A model generated the notes under the pieces. It worked only from the letters and a program-made list of their open reading frames with translations, was not told where the DNA came from and did not search any database. Shown here piece after piece: positions 1-8,521 of a stretch of DNA of 64,000 nt. The stretch covers positions 1,984,001 to 2,048,000 of the forward strand of contig NZ_CP081299.1 of the NCBI RefSeq assembly GCF_019711195.1. The letters are read 5' to 3'. A program made the position numbers and the translations under genes. Position 1 is the first letter of the stretch; each line of letters starts with the position of its first letter. The DNA comes from Dyadobacter sp. NIV53. Lineage in GTDB: Bacteria > Bacteroidota > Bacteroidia > Cytophagales > Spirosomataceae.

Positions 1-834
1 CCAGGGACTGTTATAGTAACTGGCCAGACGTGCTGTTTTACGGATCACATTTTTAGCCGTTACTGCATTACTGCTGATGCAGGCCATAAACCGGTTAGGT
101 TTCAAAGCCGTAAGCCCACGCGACGATATCTGGGTTTCCACCTTCCGCACCACCTGGCTGGCCACTTCTTTTAGAGCCAGTTCGCGCAGCTGCAGTATAT
201 TATTGGATGTAAAAAAATTGCCAAGTGCGGTCGGTACTTTTTCCGGCGCATAAATTTTGCCATCTTTCAGACGGGTGATCAGCTCGTCTGCTGTCAGGTC
301 AATATTTACTACTTCGTCAGCAGCTGCCAGTACACTGTCCGGTATCCGCTCCTTGACTTCAACACCGGTGATATCCTTTACTTCTTCATTCAGACTTTCA
401 ATATGCTGGATATTTACAGCGCTGATCACATTGATACCTGCATCCAGGATTTCCATTACATCCTGCCAGCGTTTGTCATTTTTGCTTCCTTCAATGTTGG
501 TGTGCGCCAGTTCGTCAATAATGACAATTTCAGGCCGTAAACTGATCACGGCCTGAATATCAAGTTCTTCCAACTCCTTTCCTTTGTAAAACAGTTTCCT
601 GCGGGGTATCACCGGCAGGCCTTCCAGCAGATCGTGCGTTTCCTTTCTGTTATGGGTCTCAATGTAGCCGATCTTGACATCAATACCATTCCGCATCAGT
701 GTATGCGCTTCCTGCAGCATCCGGTAAGTTTTGCCCACACCAGCGCTCATACCGATGTAGATTTTAAACTTGCCCCTGCGGGACTGCTGGATCAGATCCA
801 GAAAATGTTTTACGTGGTTTTCCTTTTCAGTCAT
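1..834 (-). CDS. kdpD: KdpD sensor histidine kinase, N-terminal part (runs off window edge)
   Basis: Membrane sensor kinase that controls the Kdp potassium pump. Only the first 278 codons are in the window, and the reading frame is open to base 1. The visible part starts MTEKENHVKHFLDL and carries the KdpD-family Walker A motif GMSAGVGKT near residue 30, followed by the conserved DELAHTN segment near residue 105. This is the cytoplasmic KdpD domain, entering the UspA-like domain at the edge. The transmembrane and kinase domains lie outside. The ATG directly abuts the TAG stop of the upstream porin gene, so translation is probably coupled. A sigma-54 response regulator lies upstream, and no OmpR-type KdpE is seen here. 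The family call is firm; the partner regulator is inference. Confidence 0.95.
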   Translation of the reverse strand, partial: MTEKENHVKHFLDLIQQSRRGKFKIYIGMSAGVGKTYRMLQEAHTLMRNGIDVKIGYIETHNRKETHDLLEGLPVIPRRKLFYKGKELEELDIQAVISLRPEIVIIDELAHTNIEGSKNDKRWQDVMEILDAGINVISAVNIQHIESLNEEVKDITGVEVKERIPDSVLAAADEVVNIDLTADELITRLKDGKIYAPEKVPTALGNFFTSNNILQLRELALKEVASQVVRKVETQISSRGLTALKPNRFMACISSNAVTAKNVIRKTARLASYYNSPW

Positions 835-1917
835 CTAAAATGATAATGCAATGGATGTGGTTAAAAAGTAATTCTGGCTTTTGGCCGAATCGTCATGGGT
901 GAAAATTGCGTCTTTACTGTGGAAGCCTTTTGCTTCAACACGCCAAACGACATTCTCTACGGGCAGGTAATCAAAATTCAGCGAGTATCCAAACGTTTTA
1001 AAACCGTTAGGCGTACCCGTGCTGATGACTACACCGCTTTTATCTGCATAATATTCTCCTCTTGCTGCAATACGGATTTTTTCAGTTGGTGCAAAACTGG
1101 CAATCAGCACAGGTGTATACCAGGTATTGCTACCGCTGCTGCCTTCGGCTTTCTTTTCAGATCCAAAATCAAATCCGGCTGTCAGGCCAAATTTTTGCGT
1201 TAACTGGAATATGCCATAGACATTATGAAAATAACGCATTTGTTTTAAACTATCCGGTTTGTCGTTACCGATAAATGTGCTGTAATTTAAGGTTGTTGTG
1301 CCAGTTGGTTTATAGGTAATCTGCGTACCAAAACCAGGAGTTGAATTGCCATCCACTCTCTGGATTCTTTGCCAGCCATTCAGATACATGGCTGAAAGAT
1401 ATAGCTTCTCGTCTTTGCTTGTAAAGCCCAGTTTGACGCCCGATTCAAAGTAAGGTGAATTCTCTGCCAAAAGGCTCCGGCTTAATGTCCAGTTGTCTTT
1501 TCCAATGGCACTTTCAAAACCAATATGCGAAGGCATGATCCCGGCATCAAGCCAAATATTGGTTTTTTGTGAGAGTTTCACACCGATATTAGCTTCATAA
1601 ATATTCTTTAAAACACCAGGCTCTGCACTGTAATTGGCATTCATGTAGGTTCCTGCTGCAAGAGACACGTTAGCCCTGACGCGGTCTGCGGAATAATTGG
1701 CCCTGATAAAAGCCAGGTTCAGATTCACTTCATTTGCCCGGTTGAAATTGTACAAAAAACCAGGTATTGTATTGCTTCCGGGCCGGTTAAAATCATGGTT
1801 ATAATACGCTTCTACATAACCGCTGATGGCCAATGGATTTTTTGTTTGTGTTGAGTCCTGTGCAAATGTGGGTTGCAGAACTGCAAAACCTAACGCACTT
1901 AAAAGAAAATTTTTCAT
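835..1917 (-). CDS. Outer-membrane beta-barrel porin of the kdp operon (OmpL/Bbp2-like)
   Basis: 360 aa with a signal peptide (MKNFLLSALGFAVLQPTFA, cut before QDSTQ), alternating amphipathic strands, and a C-terminal aromatic strand ending TTSIALSF. These features indicate an outer-membrane barrel. It resembles the putative beta-barrel porin-2 (OmpL-like) family found between kdpC and kdpD in many Bacteroidota (from memory). The likely role is letting potassium or other small solutes cross the outer membrane when the inner-membrane pump is induced; this is inferred from position. It lies 86 bp after kdpC and touches kdpD. Confidence 0.82.
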   Translation of the reverse strand: MKNFLLSALGFAVLQPTFAQDSTQTKNPLAISGYVEAYYNHDFNRPGSNTIPGFLYNFNRANEVNLNLAFIRANYSADRVRANVSLAAGTYMNANYSAEPGVLKNIYEANIGVKLSQKTNIWLDAGIMPSHIGFESAIGKDNWTLSRSLLAENSPYFESGVKLGFTSKDEKLYLSAMYLNGWQRIQRVDGNSTPGFGTQITYKPTGTTTLNYSTFIGNDKPDSLKQMRYFHNVYGIFQLTQKFGLTAGFDFGSEKKAEGSSGSNTWYTPVLIASFAPTEKIRIAARGEYYADKSGVVISTGTPNGFKTFGYSLNFDYLPVENVVWRVEAKGFHSKDAIFTHDDSAKSQNYFLTTSIALSF

Positions 1918-2003
1918 TCGTACTGTACTGGAAAATAAAATGTAACGACGCTGTTAAAGTCGCCGGCCACCGCGTCGTTACAGGTGATGGCCGGTCTCTT
2001 TCT

Positions 2004-2564
2004 TTATTTCAACTCGTCAAGGGCAATATTGAGTTTTAATACATTGATTTTCTCCGGCCCGAACATACCCAGCAGTGGCCCTTCGGTGTTTTTCGCGATC
2101 AGTTGTTCAACTGTTTGCGGAGACACTTTCCGGATTGAGGCAATTCTTTTTACTTGTACCAAAGCTGATTTAGAAGTAATGTCCGGATCAAGCCCGCTGC
2201 CACTGGCAGTAACGAGCTCAACTGGAATATCCTTTTTCTCAACACCGGGGTTATGCAGCAAAAAGGTATCGATCCTTGCCTGAACTGTCGCCAGATAATC
2301 CGGGTTGGATGGCCCTTTGTTACTGCCACCGCTACCGGCCGAATTATAACCAACTGCAGACGGACGGGAATAGAAATATTTGTCCTGGGTAAAGGTCTGG
2401 CCGATATTGGTATAATACTTTTTATCACCGACTGTTACCACATCGCCCTTACCTCCGTTTGGAGCAAGCTGGGCCACTCCCCAGATGATGGCCGTGTAAA
2501 CCCCTGCAAAGAAAACAAGGGTAATGATCGTTAATTTAATTGCGGGAAAGATGTTCGTTTTCAT
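2004..2564 (-). CDS. kdpC: Potassium-transporting ATPase subunit C (KdpC)
   Basis: 186 aa, the usual KdpC length. One N-terminal transmembrane helix (about residues 9-30, LTIITLVFFAGVYTAIIWGV) is followed by a periplasmic domain with family landmarks: YFYSRPSAVGYNSAGSGGSN, then NPGVEKKDIPVELVTASGSG and LDPDI near the middle, and the C-terminal VNVLKLNIALDEL-like strand. KdpC stabilises the KdpFABC complex and is thought to raise its potassium affinity. It lies 56 bp downstream of kdpB, in the same operon. Confidence 0.96.
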   Translation of the reverse strand: MKTNIFPAIKLTIITLVFFAGVYTAIIWGVAQLAPNGGKGDVVTVGDKKYYTNIGQTFTQDKYFYSRPSAVGYNSAGSGGSNKGPSNPDYLATVQARIDTFLLHNPGVEKKDIPVELVTASGSGLDPDITSKSALVQVKRIASIRKVSPQTVEQLIAKNTEGPLLGMFGPEKINVLKLNIALDELK

Positions 2565-2620
2565 TGCTTTTGACTTTCGTCCTATTTGTATTTAAAATGA
2601 ATGCGGTTAAGAAAATGGGC

Positions 2621-4663
2621 CTATATCCAGAAACTGACCACGATGTCTATGATTTTGATCCCGATAAAAGGAACGATTACTCCGCCCAGACCATAAATAA
2701 AAAGGTTTCTTCTCAGCAGTGCACTCGCACCGATCGGTTTGTAGGTAACTCCTTTCAAGGCAAGCGGTATCAGGATCGGGATGATGATCGCATTAAAGAT
2801 CACAGCAGACAGGATCGCACTTTCCGGGCTGTTCAGATTCATGATATTCAAGCCTTTCAAAGCAGGGATTGATGCGATAAACAGGGCTGGAATAATGGCA
2901 AAGTACTTGGCCACGTCATTGGCAATTGAGAAAGTTGTCAGTGTTCCGCGTGTCATCAAAAGCTGTTTGCCGATCTCCACAATTTCAATCAGTTTGGTCG
3001 GATCATTATCCAGATCCACCATGTTACCGGCTTCTTTGGCTGCCTGCGTTCCGCTGTTCATGGCTACGCCAACGTCAGCTTGTGCCAAAGCAGGTGCGTC
3101 ATTGGTACCATCCCCCATCATCGCCACCAGCTTACCGCTTTCCTGTTCACGTTTGATGTAGTTCATTTTATCTTCCGGTTTGGCTTCGGCAATAAAATCA
3201 TCAACGCCAGCTTTTTCAGCGATAAACTTAGCTGTCAATGGATTGTCCCCGGTTACCATCACCGTTTTTACACCCATCTTGCGTAGACGTTCGAAACGTT
3301 CACTGATACCCGTTTTGATAATATCCTGCAATTCGATCACACCCAGGACTTTTTCATTTTCCGAAACCACCAGCGGTGTTCCTCCATTGCTGGATATATC
3401 CTTTACTGATTGCTCAATATCTGACGGGAATTTATTGCCCGCATCGACTGCCAGGTTTTTGATCGAATCGAAAGCACCTTTACGTATACGGGTCTGGTCG
3501 AAATCAACGCCCGAGCTTCTGGTCTCAGCGGTAAATTTTATAAATACCGGGTTATTAAGATTATTGTAGCTTGACGGGTTCAGGTTTGCCAGTTCCAGGA
3601 TTGATTTACCTTCCGGTGTTTCATCTGCAATCGAGCTTAAAACCGCGCATTTAATAAAGTGGTTATCCGTCACTCCTTTGGCAGCATAAAAATGGGTTGC
3701 CTTTCTGTTACCGATCGTAATTGTGCCCGTTTTATCCAAAAGAAGCACATCTATATCACCTGCCGTTTCAACCGCTTTCCCTGATTTGGTAATCACGTTC
3801 GCACGCAGCGCCCTGTCCATGCCCGCAATCCCGATCGCAGACAGCAGACCGCCAATGGTAGTCGGGATCAGACAAACAAAAAGGGAAATAAAAGCAGCAA
3901 TGGTAATAGGCGTATTGGCAAAGTCTGCAAAGGGTTTAAGCGTTATACAAACGATGATAAAGACCAGCGTAAAACCTGCCAAAAGGATCGTAAGGGCAAT
4001 TTCATTGGGTGTTTTCTGGCGGCTTGCCCCTTCTACCAATGCGATCATTTTATCCAGAAAACTCTCGCCCGGTGCTGTTGTCACCATGACTTTGATCCGG
4101 TCTGACAGCACCTTGGTTCCGCCAGTCACACTGCTTTTGTCTCCACCTGCTTCACGTATGACCGGGGCAGATTCACCTGTGATTGCACTTTCATCAATGG
4201 TCGCAAGCCCTTCGATGATCTCGCCGTCCGTTGGGATATTATCTCCCGCTTCACAAATAAAAATATCCCCTTTTTTCATCGAGGCTGACATCACACTTTT
4301 TGTTTCTACACTGAAACCCTGTTTGTTGTCGATCACCAGTTTGGCAGGAGTTTCTTCCCTGGTTTTGCGAAGACTGTCTGCCTGGGCTTTTCCCCTTGCC
4401 TCTGCAATGCCTTCCGCAAAATTGGCAAAAAGCAAAGTCAGCAAAAGCACAAGAAAAACGACAAAGTTATAAGCGAAACTGCCCTGTGATTTTTCTCCGG
4501 TAAGCACCCATAAGCTTACGATCAGCATGACGAACGTTCCAATCTCCACGGTGAACATCACCGGGTTACGAAACATGATTTTGGGGTTCAATTTGATAAA
4601 TGACTGCTTTAAAGCCTCATTGACCAGTTCCTTTTGAAATAAGGAAGCATTTTGATTTTTCAT
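2621..4663 (-). CDS. kdpB: Potassium-transporting P-type ATPase subunit B (KdpB)
   Basis: 680 aa, full length for KdpB, the ATP-hydrolysing subunit of KdpFABC. P-type ATPase landmarks are intact: the TGES actuator loop near residue 159, DKTGTIT with the phosphorylated Asp near residue 310, MVTGDNPLTA, and the hinge MMGDGTNDAPALAQADVGVA. Transmembrane helices lie at the N-terminus, in the middle (TILLAGFTLVFIIVCI) and at the C-terminus. It sits between kdpA and kdpC on the minus strand. No defect is seen, so the pump may still function despite the break in kdpA. Confidence 0.98.
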   Translation of the reverse strand: MKNQNASLFQKELVNEALKQSFIKLNPKIMFRNPVMFTVEIGTFVMLIVSLWVLTGEKSQGSFAYNFVVFLVLLLTLLFANFAEGIAEARGKAQADSLRKTREETPAKLVIDNKQGFSVETKSVMSASMKKGDIFICEAGDNIPTDGEIIEGLATIDESAITGESAPVIREAGGDKSSVTGGTKVLSDRIKVMVTTAPGESFLDKMIALVEGASRQKTPNEIALTILLAGFTLVFIIVCITLKPFADFANTPITIAAFISLFVCLIPTTIGGLLSAIGIAGMDRALRANVITKSGKAVETAGDIDVLLLDKTGTITIGNRKATHFYAAKGVTDNHFIKCAVLSSIADETPEGKSILELANLNPSSYNNLNNPVFIKFTAETRSSGVDFDQTRIRKGAFDSIKNLAVDAGNKFPSDIEQSVKDISSNGGTPLVVSENEKVLGVIELQDIIKTGISERFERLRKMGVKTVMVTGDNPLTAKFIAEKAGVDDFIAEAKPEDKMNYIKREQESGKLVAMMGDGTNDAPALAQADVGVAMNSGTQAAKEAGNMVDLDNDPTKLIEIVEIGKQLLMTRGTLTTFSIANDVAKYFAIIPALFIASIPALKGLNIMNLNSPESAILSAVIFNAIIIPILIPLALKGVTYKPIGASALLRRNLFIYGLGGVIVPFIGIKIIDIVVSFWI

Positions 4664-4765
4664 TGTTTTGGTATTATCTATTGGCTGTTAGCTGCGGTCC
4701 GTCGTACGGTCATCTGCTGACTGCCGTTTATATGAAATATTGTGACACAGATTCCTTTATCGCTG

Positions 4766-6453
4766 TTAACGCATGCTGAAATATTCGGCAATTGGACCCA
4801 GTGTAAGAGCAGGGAAGAATGACAGCGCGGTAATGATCACAATCACTGCCAGTACCATGATCCCGAATGTGCCTGAATCCGTGCGCAGCGTACCTGCACT
4901 TTCAGGGATGAATTTCTTGTTGGCCATCAGGCCTGCAATCGCAACGGGACCTATGATTGGAAGGAAACGGGAAAGAATAAGAACAAAACCCGTTGTAATA
5001 TTCCACCAGGGATTATTATCGCCTAAGCCTTCAAAACCACTTCCATTATTGGCTGACGATGAGGTATATTCGTAGAGCATTTCGCTGAAACCGTGGAAGC
5101 CCGGATTATTTAAGTTAGGTGATGTAATTTCCGGAAAGGATGCTGCCAATGCGGTTCCTGCCAGAATCAACAACGGATGAAACAGCGCAACGATCATTGC
5201 AATCTTCATTTCTCTGGCTTCTATCTTCTTACCTAAAAACTCCGGAGTCCTTCCCACCATCAGCCCGCTAATAAATACAGCGAGGATAATAAAGACAAAG
5301 AAGTTAAGAATTCCGGCACCACATCCTCCGTAAAAGGCGTTGGTCATCATGGAGAGCAGCTGCATCATGCCAGAAAGTGGCATTGTACTATCATGCATAG
5401 CATTGACAGATCCAGTTGAAATAACTGTGGTCGCTATACTCCAGAATGCAGATGCGGTACTGCCGAAGCGGACTTCCTTGCCTTCCATTGCCCCTGAACT
5501 GTTGTCAATTCCCATGGCCGTGATAGCAGGGTTACCACCATTTTCCCAGATAATGGTCGGTACCGTAAGTACTAAAAAGCCGATGGTCATGACCCCAAAG
5601 ATCATCCATGCCATTTTTTTCTTCTTAAAAAGTAACCAAATGCAAAAACCATAGCCAGGGGAATGATCATCTGCGCAAACATTTCAGTCATGTTGGTCAG
5701 GTAATTGGGATTTTCCAGCGGATGGGCTGAGTTAGCACCAAAGAATCCGCCCCCATTTGTTCCCACATGTTTAATTGCCACAAAAGCCGCAACCGGCCCT
5801 GTGGAAACGCCGACTGTATCACCCTGCATGCTGACGATGGTATCTTTGCCATCAAAAGTCATTGGTGTTCCGTTAAACATCAAAATTACCGCGATCAGTA
5901 CAGAAATCGGAAACAATATACGTGTACAGGATTTCAGGAAAAGATCATAAAAATTACCCAGCTTATCAGTCGTACGGTCTTTAAGTGCGATAAACAGTAC
6001 TGCGGCTGCTGCCAGACCAACGGCCGCTGTTACAAACTGCAAAAACATCAGAAACAGCTGCGAAAGATAACTTACACCGGACTCCCCAGAATAATGCTGT
6101 AAATTACAGTTCACTACAAAAGATATACTGGTGTTAAAGGCCAGATCCGCAGTTTGATTAGGATTTCCATCCGGGTTAAGTGGTAACCAGCTTTGATTCA
6201 TCAGCACGAGCATGCCGAGCAAAAACCATACAAAGTTAATGGTTAACAGCGCATACATATGCTGTTTCCAGTTCATTTCCGCTTTCGCATCAATTCCGCT
6301 TAACCAGTAAAACATTTTTTCAATGGGATTGAAAACGGGGTCAAGAAATGTCTTCTCTCCTGCATAAACTTTTGCGATGTACTTACCGAACGGGATTGCG
6401 AGGGCAACCGTCAGGGCAAACATGGCAATGATTCCTAATAATTCAGTGTTCAT
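4766..6453 (-). CDS. kdpA: Potassium-transporting ATPase subunit A (KdpA), split by a -1 frame change at an A7 run
   Basis: Channel-like potassium-binding subunit. Two overlapping frames cover it: 6453-5602 (283 aa, N-terminal half, ending FLRRKKWHG) and 5614-4766 (282 aa, starting MAWMIFGVMTIGFL). Joined, they give about 560 aa, the normal KdpA length. All four selectivity-filter repeats are present: CNLQHYSGE and GTNGGGFFG in the first half, YGGCGAG and NNGSGFEG in the second. The break is exactly at A AAA AAA (5620-5614 on the minus strand). A -1 slip there, or one extra A, restores FLRRKKMAWMIFGVM. It could be recoding, transcript slippage, a true mutation or a homopolymer sequencing error; kdpF, kdpB and kdpC are intact. 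Confidence 0.9.
5614..5620 (-). promoter_or_regulatory. A AAA AAA slippery heptamer inside kdpA
   Basis: On the minus strand the zero frame reads AGA AAA AAA TGG. The last A of AGA plus the two AAA codons form the classical X XXY YYZ heptamer. The -1 frame entered from it is exactly the one encoding the second half of KdpA. Whether it works in the cell is not known from sequence. Confidence 0.45.
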
Positions 6454-6501
6454 TTTTTTAGTTTTTTAATTCGATCGGGATAAATCGAAAATTTATTCGG
6501 A

Positions 6502-6579
6502 TTAAAATTTTTCAGGTTTGATCAGCACATAACAGATGTAGCCAAAAACACCGATTGCAATAATGAATAGAGCTGCCAT
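6502..6579 (-). CDS. kdpF: KdpF micro-protein
   Basis: 25-aa reading frame, MAALFIIAIGVFGYICYVLI followed by KPEKF, then a stop. It is a single hydrophobic helix ending in KPEKF, matching the KdpF pattern of one transmembrane helix with a (K/R)PE(R/K)F tail. KdpF is the small lipid-like subunit that stabilises KdpFABC. It ends 48 bp before the kdpA start and follows another micro-gene by 4 bp, so position and sequence agree. Confidence 0.92.
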   Translation of the reverse strand: MAALFIIAIGVFGYICYVLIKPEKF

Positions 6580-6583
6580 GGTG

Positions 6584-6667
6584 TTAGATTTTTTCGAAGA
6601 ATTGAACGGTTTTGTAAAAAAGCAGGAAGCACAAACTGCCGGCTGCCACTAAGAGGATTGTCATCAT
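6584..6667 (-). CDS. 27-aa single-helix micro-protein upstream of kdpF
   Basis: Reading frame MMTILLVAAGSLCFLLFYKT continuing VQFFEKI, then a stop. It has one hydrophobic helix followed by an amphipathic charged tail, much like KdpF in build. Two ATG codons in a row form the start. Only 4 bp separate its stop from the kdpF start, which suggests co-translation and possibly a second small helix of the pump. I know of no assigned function; its reality rests on position, composition and the tight spacing. Confidence 0.7.
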   Translation of the reverse strand: MMTILLVAAGSLCFLLFYKTVQFFEKI

Positions 6668-6690
6668 TGGATATGGTGTTAAATTGATTA

Positions 6691-6969
6691 TTAAAACGCA
6701 TTGATTTGTTTGATATATTCTTTTTGAAGGCCGATGGGAAGAAGCGTATGAACATTATAATGATGCAGCTCTAAAAGCGTCGAAACATCGTATACATACA
6801 CATTGGACACCGCATTCCTGGATCGGTAGTCGCCATTTAAAAATAGCTTTTCTGCTGACTCAAGAAGTCTTTTGGCACGGACCATCTTGCCAGCTAAAAC
6901 CATCGTTACAGTAAGCTCAGCCATCCGCTGCATTTGATTGTAAACACTATCGTTATTACCCTTTTTCAT
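6691..6969 (-). CDS. Small hypothetical protein at the head of the kdp operon
   Basis: 92 aa, starting MKKGNNDSVYNQMQRMAELT and ending LQKEYIKQINAF. Predicted mostly helical and soluble, with no signal peptide or membrane segment. The middle (AKRLLESAEKLFLNGDYRSR followed by NAVSNVYVYDVSTLLE) has the look of a small helical-bundle regulator or adaptor. It precedes the 27-aa gene by 23 bp on the same strand and follows the sigma-54 regulator after a terminator, so it is probably the first gene of the kdp transcript. Function unknown; I do not recognise a named domain with confidence. Confidence 0.65.
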   Translation of the reverse strand: MKKGNNDSVYNQMQRMAELTVTMVLAGKMVRAKRLLESAEKLFLNGDYRSRNAVSNVYVYDVSTLLELHHYNVHTLLPIGLQKEYIKQINAF

Positions 6970-7079
6970 TGTTTGCTCATTTATATCTGTCAGGGTTTAT
7001 ACCAAACGTGTTCCTCGTTAGCCAGATAATTTATAATGTGCTGATTAATAGATAATTACTTATTTTAATGTTGTTTTTT

Positions 7080-7114
7080 AAATAAAAAAGACCCTATCAA
7101 TATGATAGGGTCTT
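7080..7114 (-). terminator. Rho-independent terminator after the sigma-54 regulator
   Basis: On the minus strand a 12-bp perfect stem, AAGACCCTATCA / TGATAGGGTCTT, encloses a 3-nt loop and is followed by TTTTATTT-type uridines. It lies 36 bp past the regulator's stop and separates that gene from the kdp leader. Confidence 0.85.
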
Positions 7115-7149
7115 ATCAAAATGGATGGATGTCAGAAGGTTTATGTTCT

Positions 7150-8490
7150 TTAAAATCTGATCCCGTACTCTTCAATCTTTCGGTATAATGTAGCAATCCC
7201 GATTTCAAGCAGCCTGGCGGTTTCGGCTTTGTTTCCTTTGCTATAATTGAGCACTTTCTGGATATGCAGCTTTTCAACACTTTCCAAAGAGAACGCTGAC
7301 AGTTGCGGGCTTTTAACAGGTACAGACTGCTGCACTTCAAAAGGAAGGCTTTCAGGTTCCAATATTCCGTCACTGATAATAACGGCTCTTTCAATCACAT
7401 TTTTGAGCTCGCGGATATTTCCCCGCCATTCGTAGGTTTCAAGCCTTTTTAGAAATTCCCTGGAGTATTTCAGATCCTTTTTATTGGTTTGCTCCGCAAA
7501 ATGACTGGCAAAATACGTGGCCAGGACAGAGATATCCTTTACCCTTTCCCGCAGCGGAGGAATCTGCACCTGAAAAACGTTTAACCGGAAATACAGGTCT
7601 GACCGGAACCGCTTCTGTTCCGATTCCATTTTTAAATCCCTGTTTGTGGCCGCGATCAGCCGGAAATTGGATCTGACTGGTTTGGTATCACCCAGTTTAA
7701 TGAATTCATGCGTTTCGAGTACCCTGAGCAGTTTGGCCTGGAGTTCCAGTGGCAGCTCCCCGATCTCATCCAGAAACAATGTGCCGTTATGCGCTTCCTC
7801 CAGCAGTCCTTTTTTGTCTTTGGCAGCACCCGTAAAAGCACCTTGTTTGTATCCAAACAACTCACTTTCCAGAATTTCCCGGCTGAAAGTACTGCAATTC
7901 AGCGCTACCAGGTTTTTATCCGCCCTGCCGCTGCCGTAATGGATCGCCTGTGCAAAAACTTCTTTTCCGGTGCCTGTTTCACCGGTTAACAGTACGGGTG
8001 CCTCAGTGGGTGCTACCTTTTTTGCCAGTTCTACCGCTTTTAAAAAAGACGCCGATTTACCTATAATGGCATCAAAAGAGAACCTTTTAGATACAATACT
8101 CTCAAGCCTGTGCAATTTCTTTTGCAGATGTGCCTTTTCTACGGCCCTGTTAAGCAACGGGATAATTTTATCATTATCGTTTCCTTTTACGATATAATCC
8201 ATGGCACCATTTTTAATGGCCTGCACACCATCTGCAATATTGCCGTATGCGGTCAAAAGAATGATTTCAGCCAGCGGGTTTTTGGCCCTTAGAAGCGGGA
8301 TCATCTCCACACCGTTGCCATCCGGCAGTTTTACGTCGCAGAGAACTGCATCGATTTCCTGGTTTTCGATCAGTTTCATGGCAGACCTGTTATCGGCCGC
8401 TTCCAGGACCTCATAGCTTTCTGCCTTAATTATTCTGGATAATAAACTGCGAAGTTTATCTTCATCGTCAATGATCAATACTGTTTTCAA
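7150..8490 (-). CDS. Sigma-54-dependent NtrC-family response regulator
   Basis: 446 aa. A receiver domain (residues 1-115, phospho-acceptor Asp52 in CDVKLPDGNG) precedes an AAA+ domain with Walker A GETGTGKE (170-177), the sigma-54 contact loop GAFTGA (217-222) and FLDEIGELP. A Fis-type helix-turn-helix follows at the C-terminus (AETARLLEIGIATLYRKIEE). Such proteins open promoters held by RNA polymerase with sigma-54. It sits just upstream of the kdp genes, with KdpD the only kinase nearby in that operon, so it may act in place of an OmpR-type KdpE; this is inference. All catalytic motifs look intact. Confidence 0.93.
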   Translation of the reverse strand: MKTVLIIDDEDKLRSLLSRIIKAESYEVLEAADNRSAMKLIENQEIDAVLCDVKLPDGNGVEMIPLLRAKNPLAEIILLTAYGNIADGVQAIKNGAMDYIVKGNDNDKIIPLLNRAVEKAHLQKKLHRLESIVSKRFSFDAIIGKSASFLKAVELAKKVAPTEAPVLLTGETGTGKEVFAQAIHYGSGRADKNLVALNCSTFSREILESELFGYKQGAFTGAAKDKKGLLEEAHNGTLFLDEIGELPLELQAKLLRVLETHEFIKLGDTKPVRSNFRLIAATNRDLKMESEQKRFRSDLYFRLNVFQVQIPPLRERVKDISVLATYFASHFAEQTNKKDLKYSREFLKRLETYEWRGNIRELKNVIERAVIISDGILEPESLPFEVQQSVPVKSPQLSAFSLESVEKLHIQKVLNYSKGNKAETARLLEIGIATLYRKIEEYGIRF

Positions 8491-8521
8491 TTCTGGTGTG
8501 TTTTCTGATTAAGATACTTCT

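Noticed and set aside
6985..7012. Possible sigma-54 -24/-12 element (TTTGGTATAAACCCTGAC on the minus strand) before the kdp leader gene
   Set aside because: It has GG and a G at the right spacing, but the essential -12 GC is GA and the rest does not fit TGGCAC-N5-TTGC.
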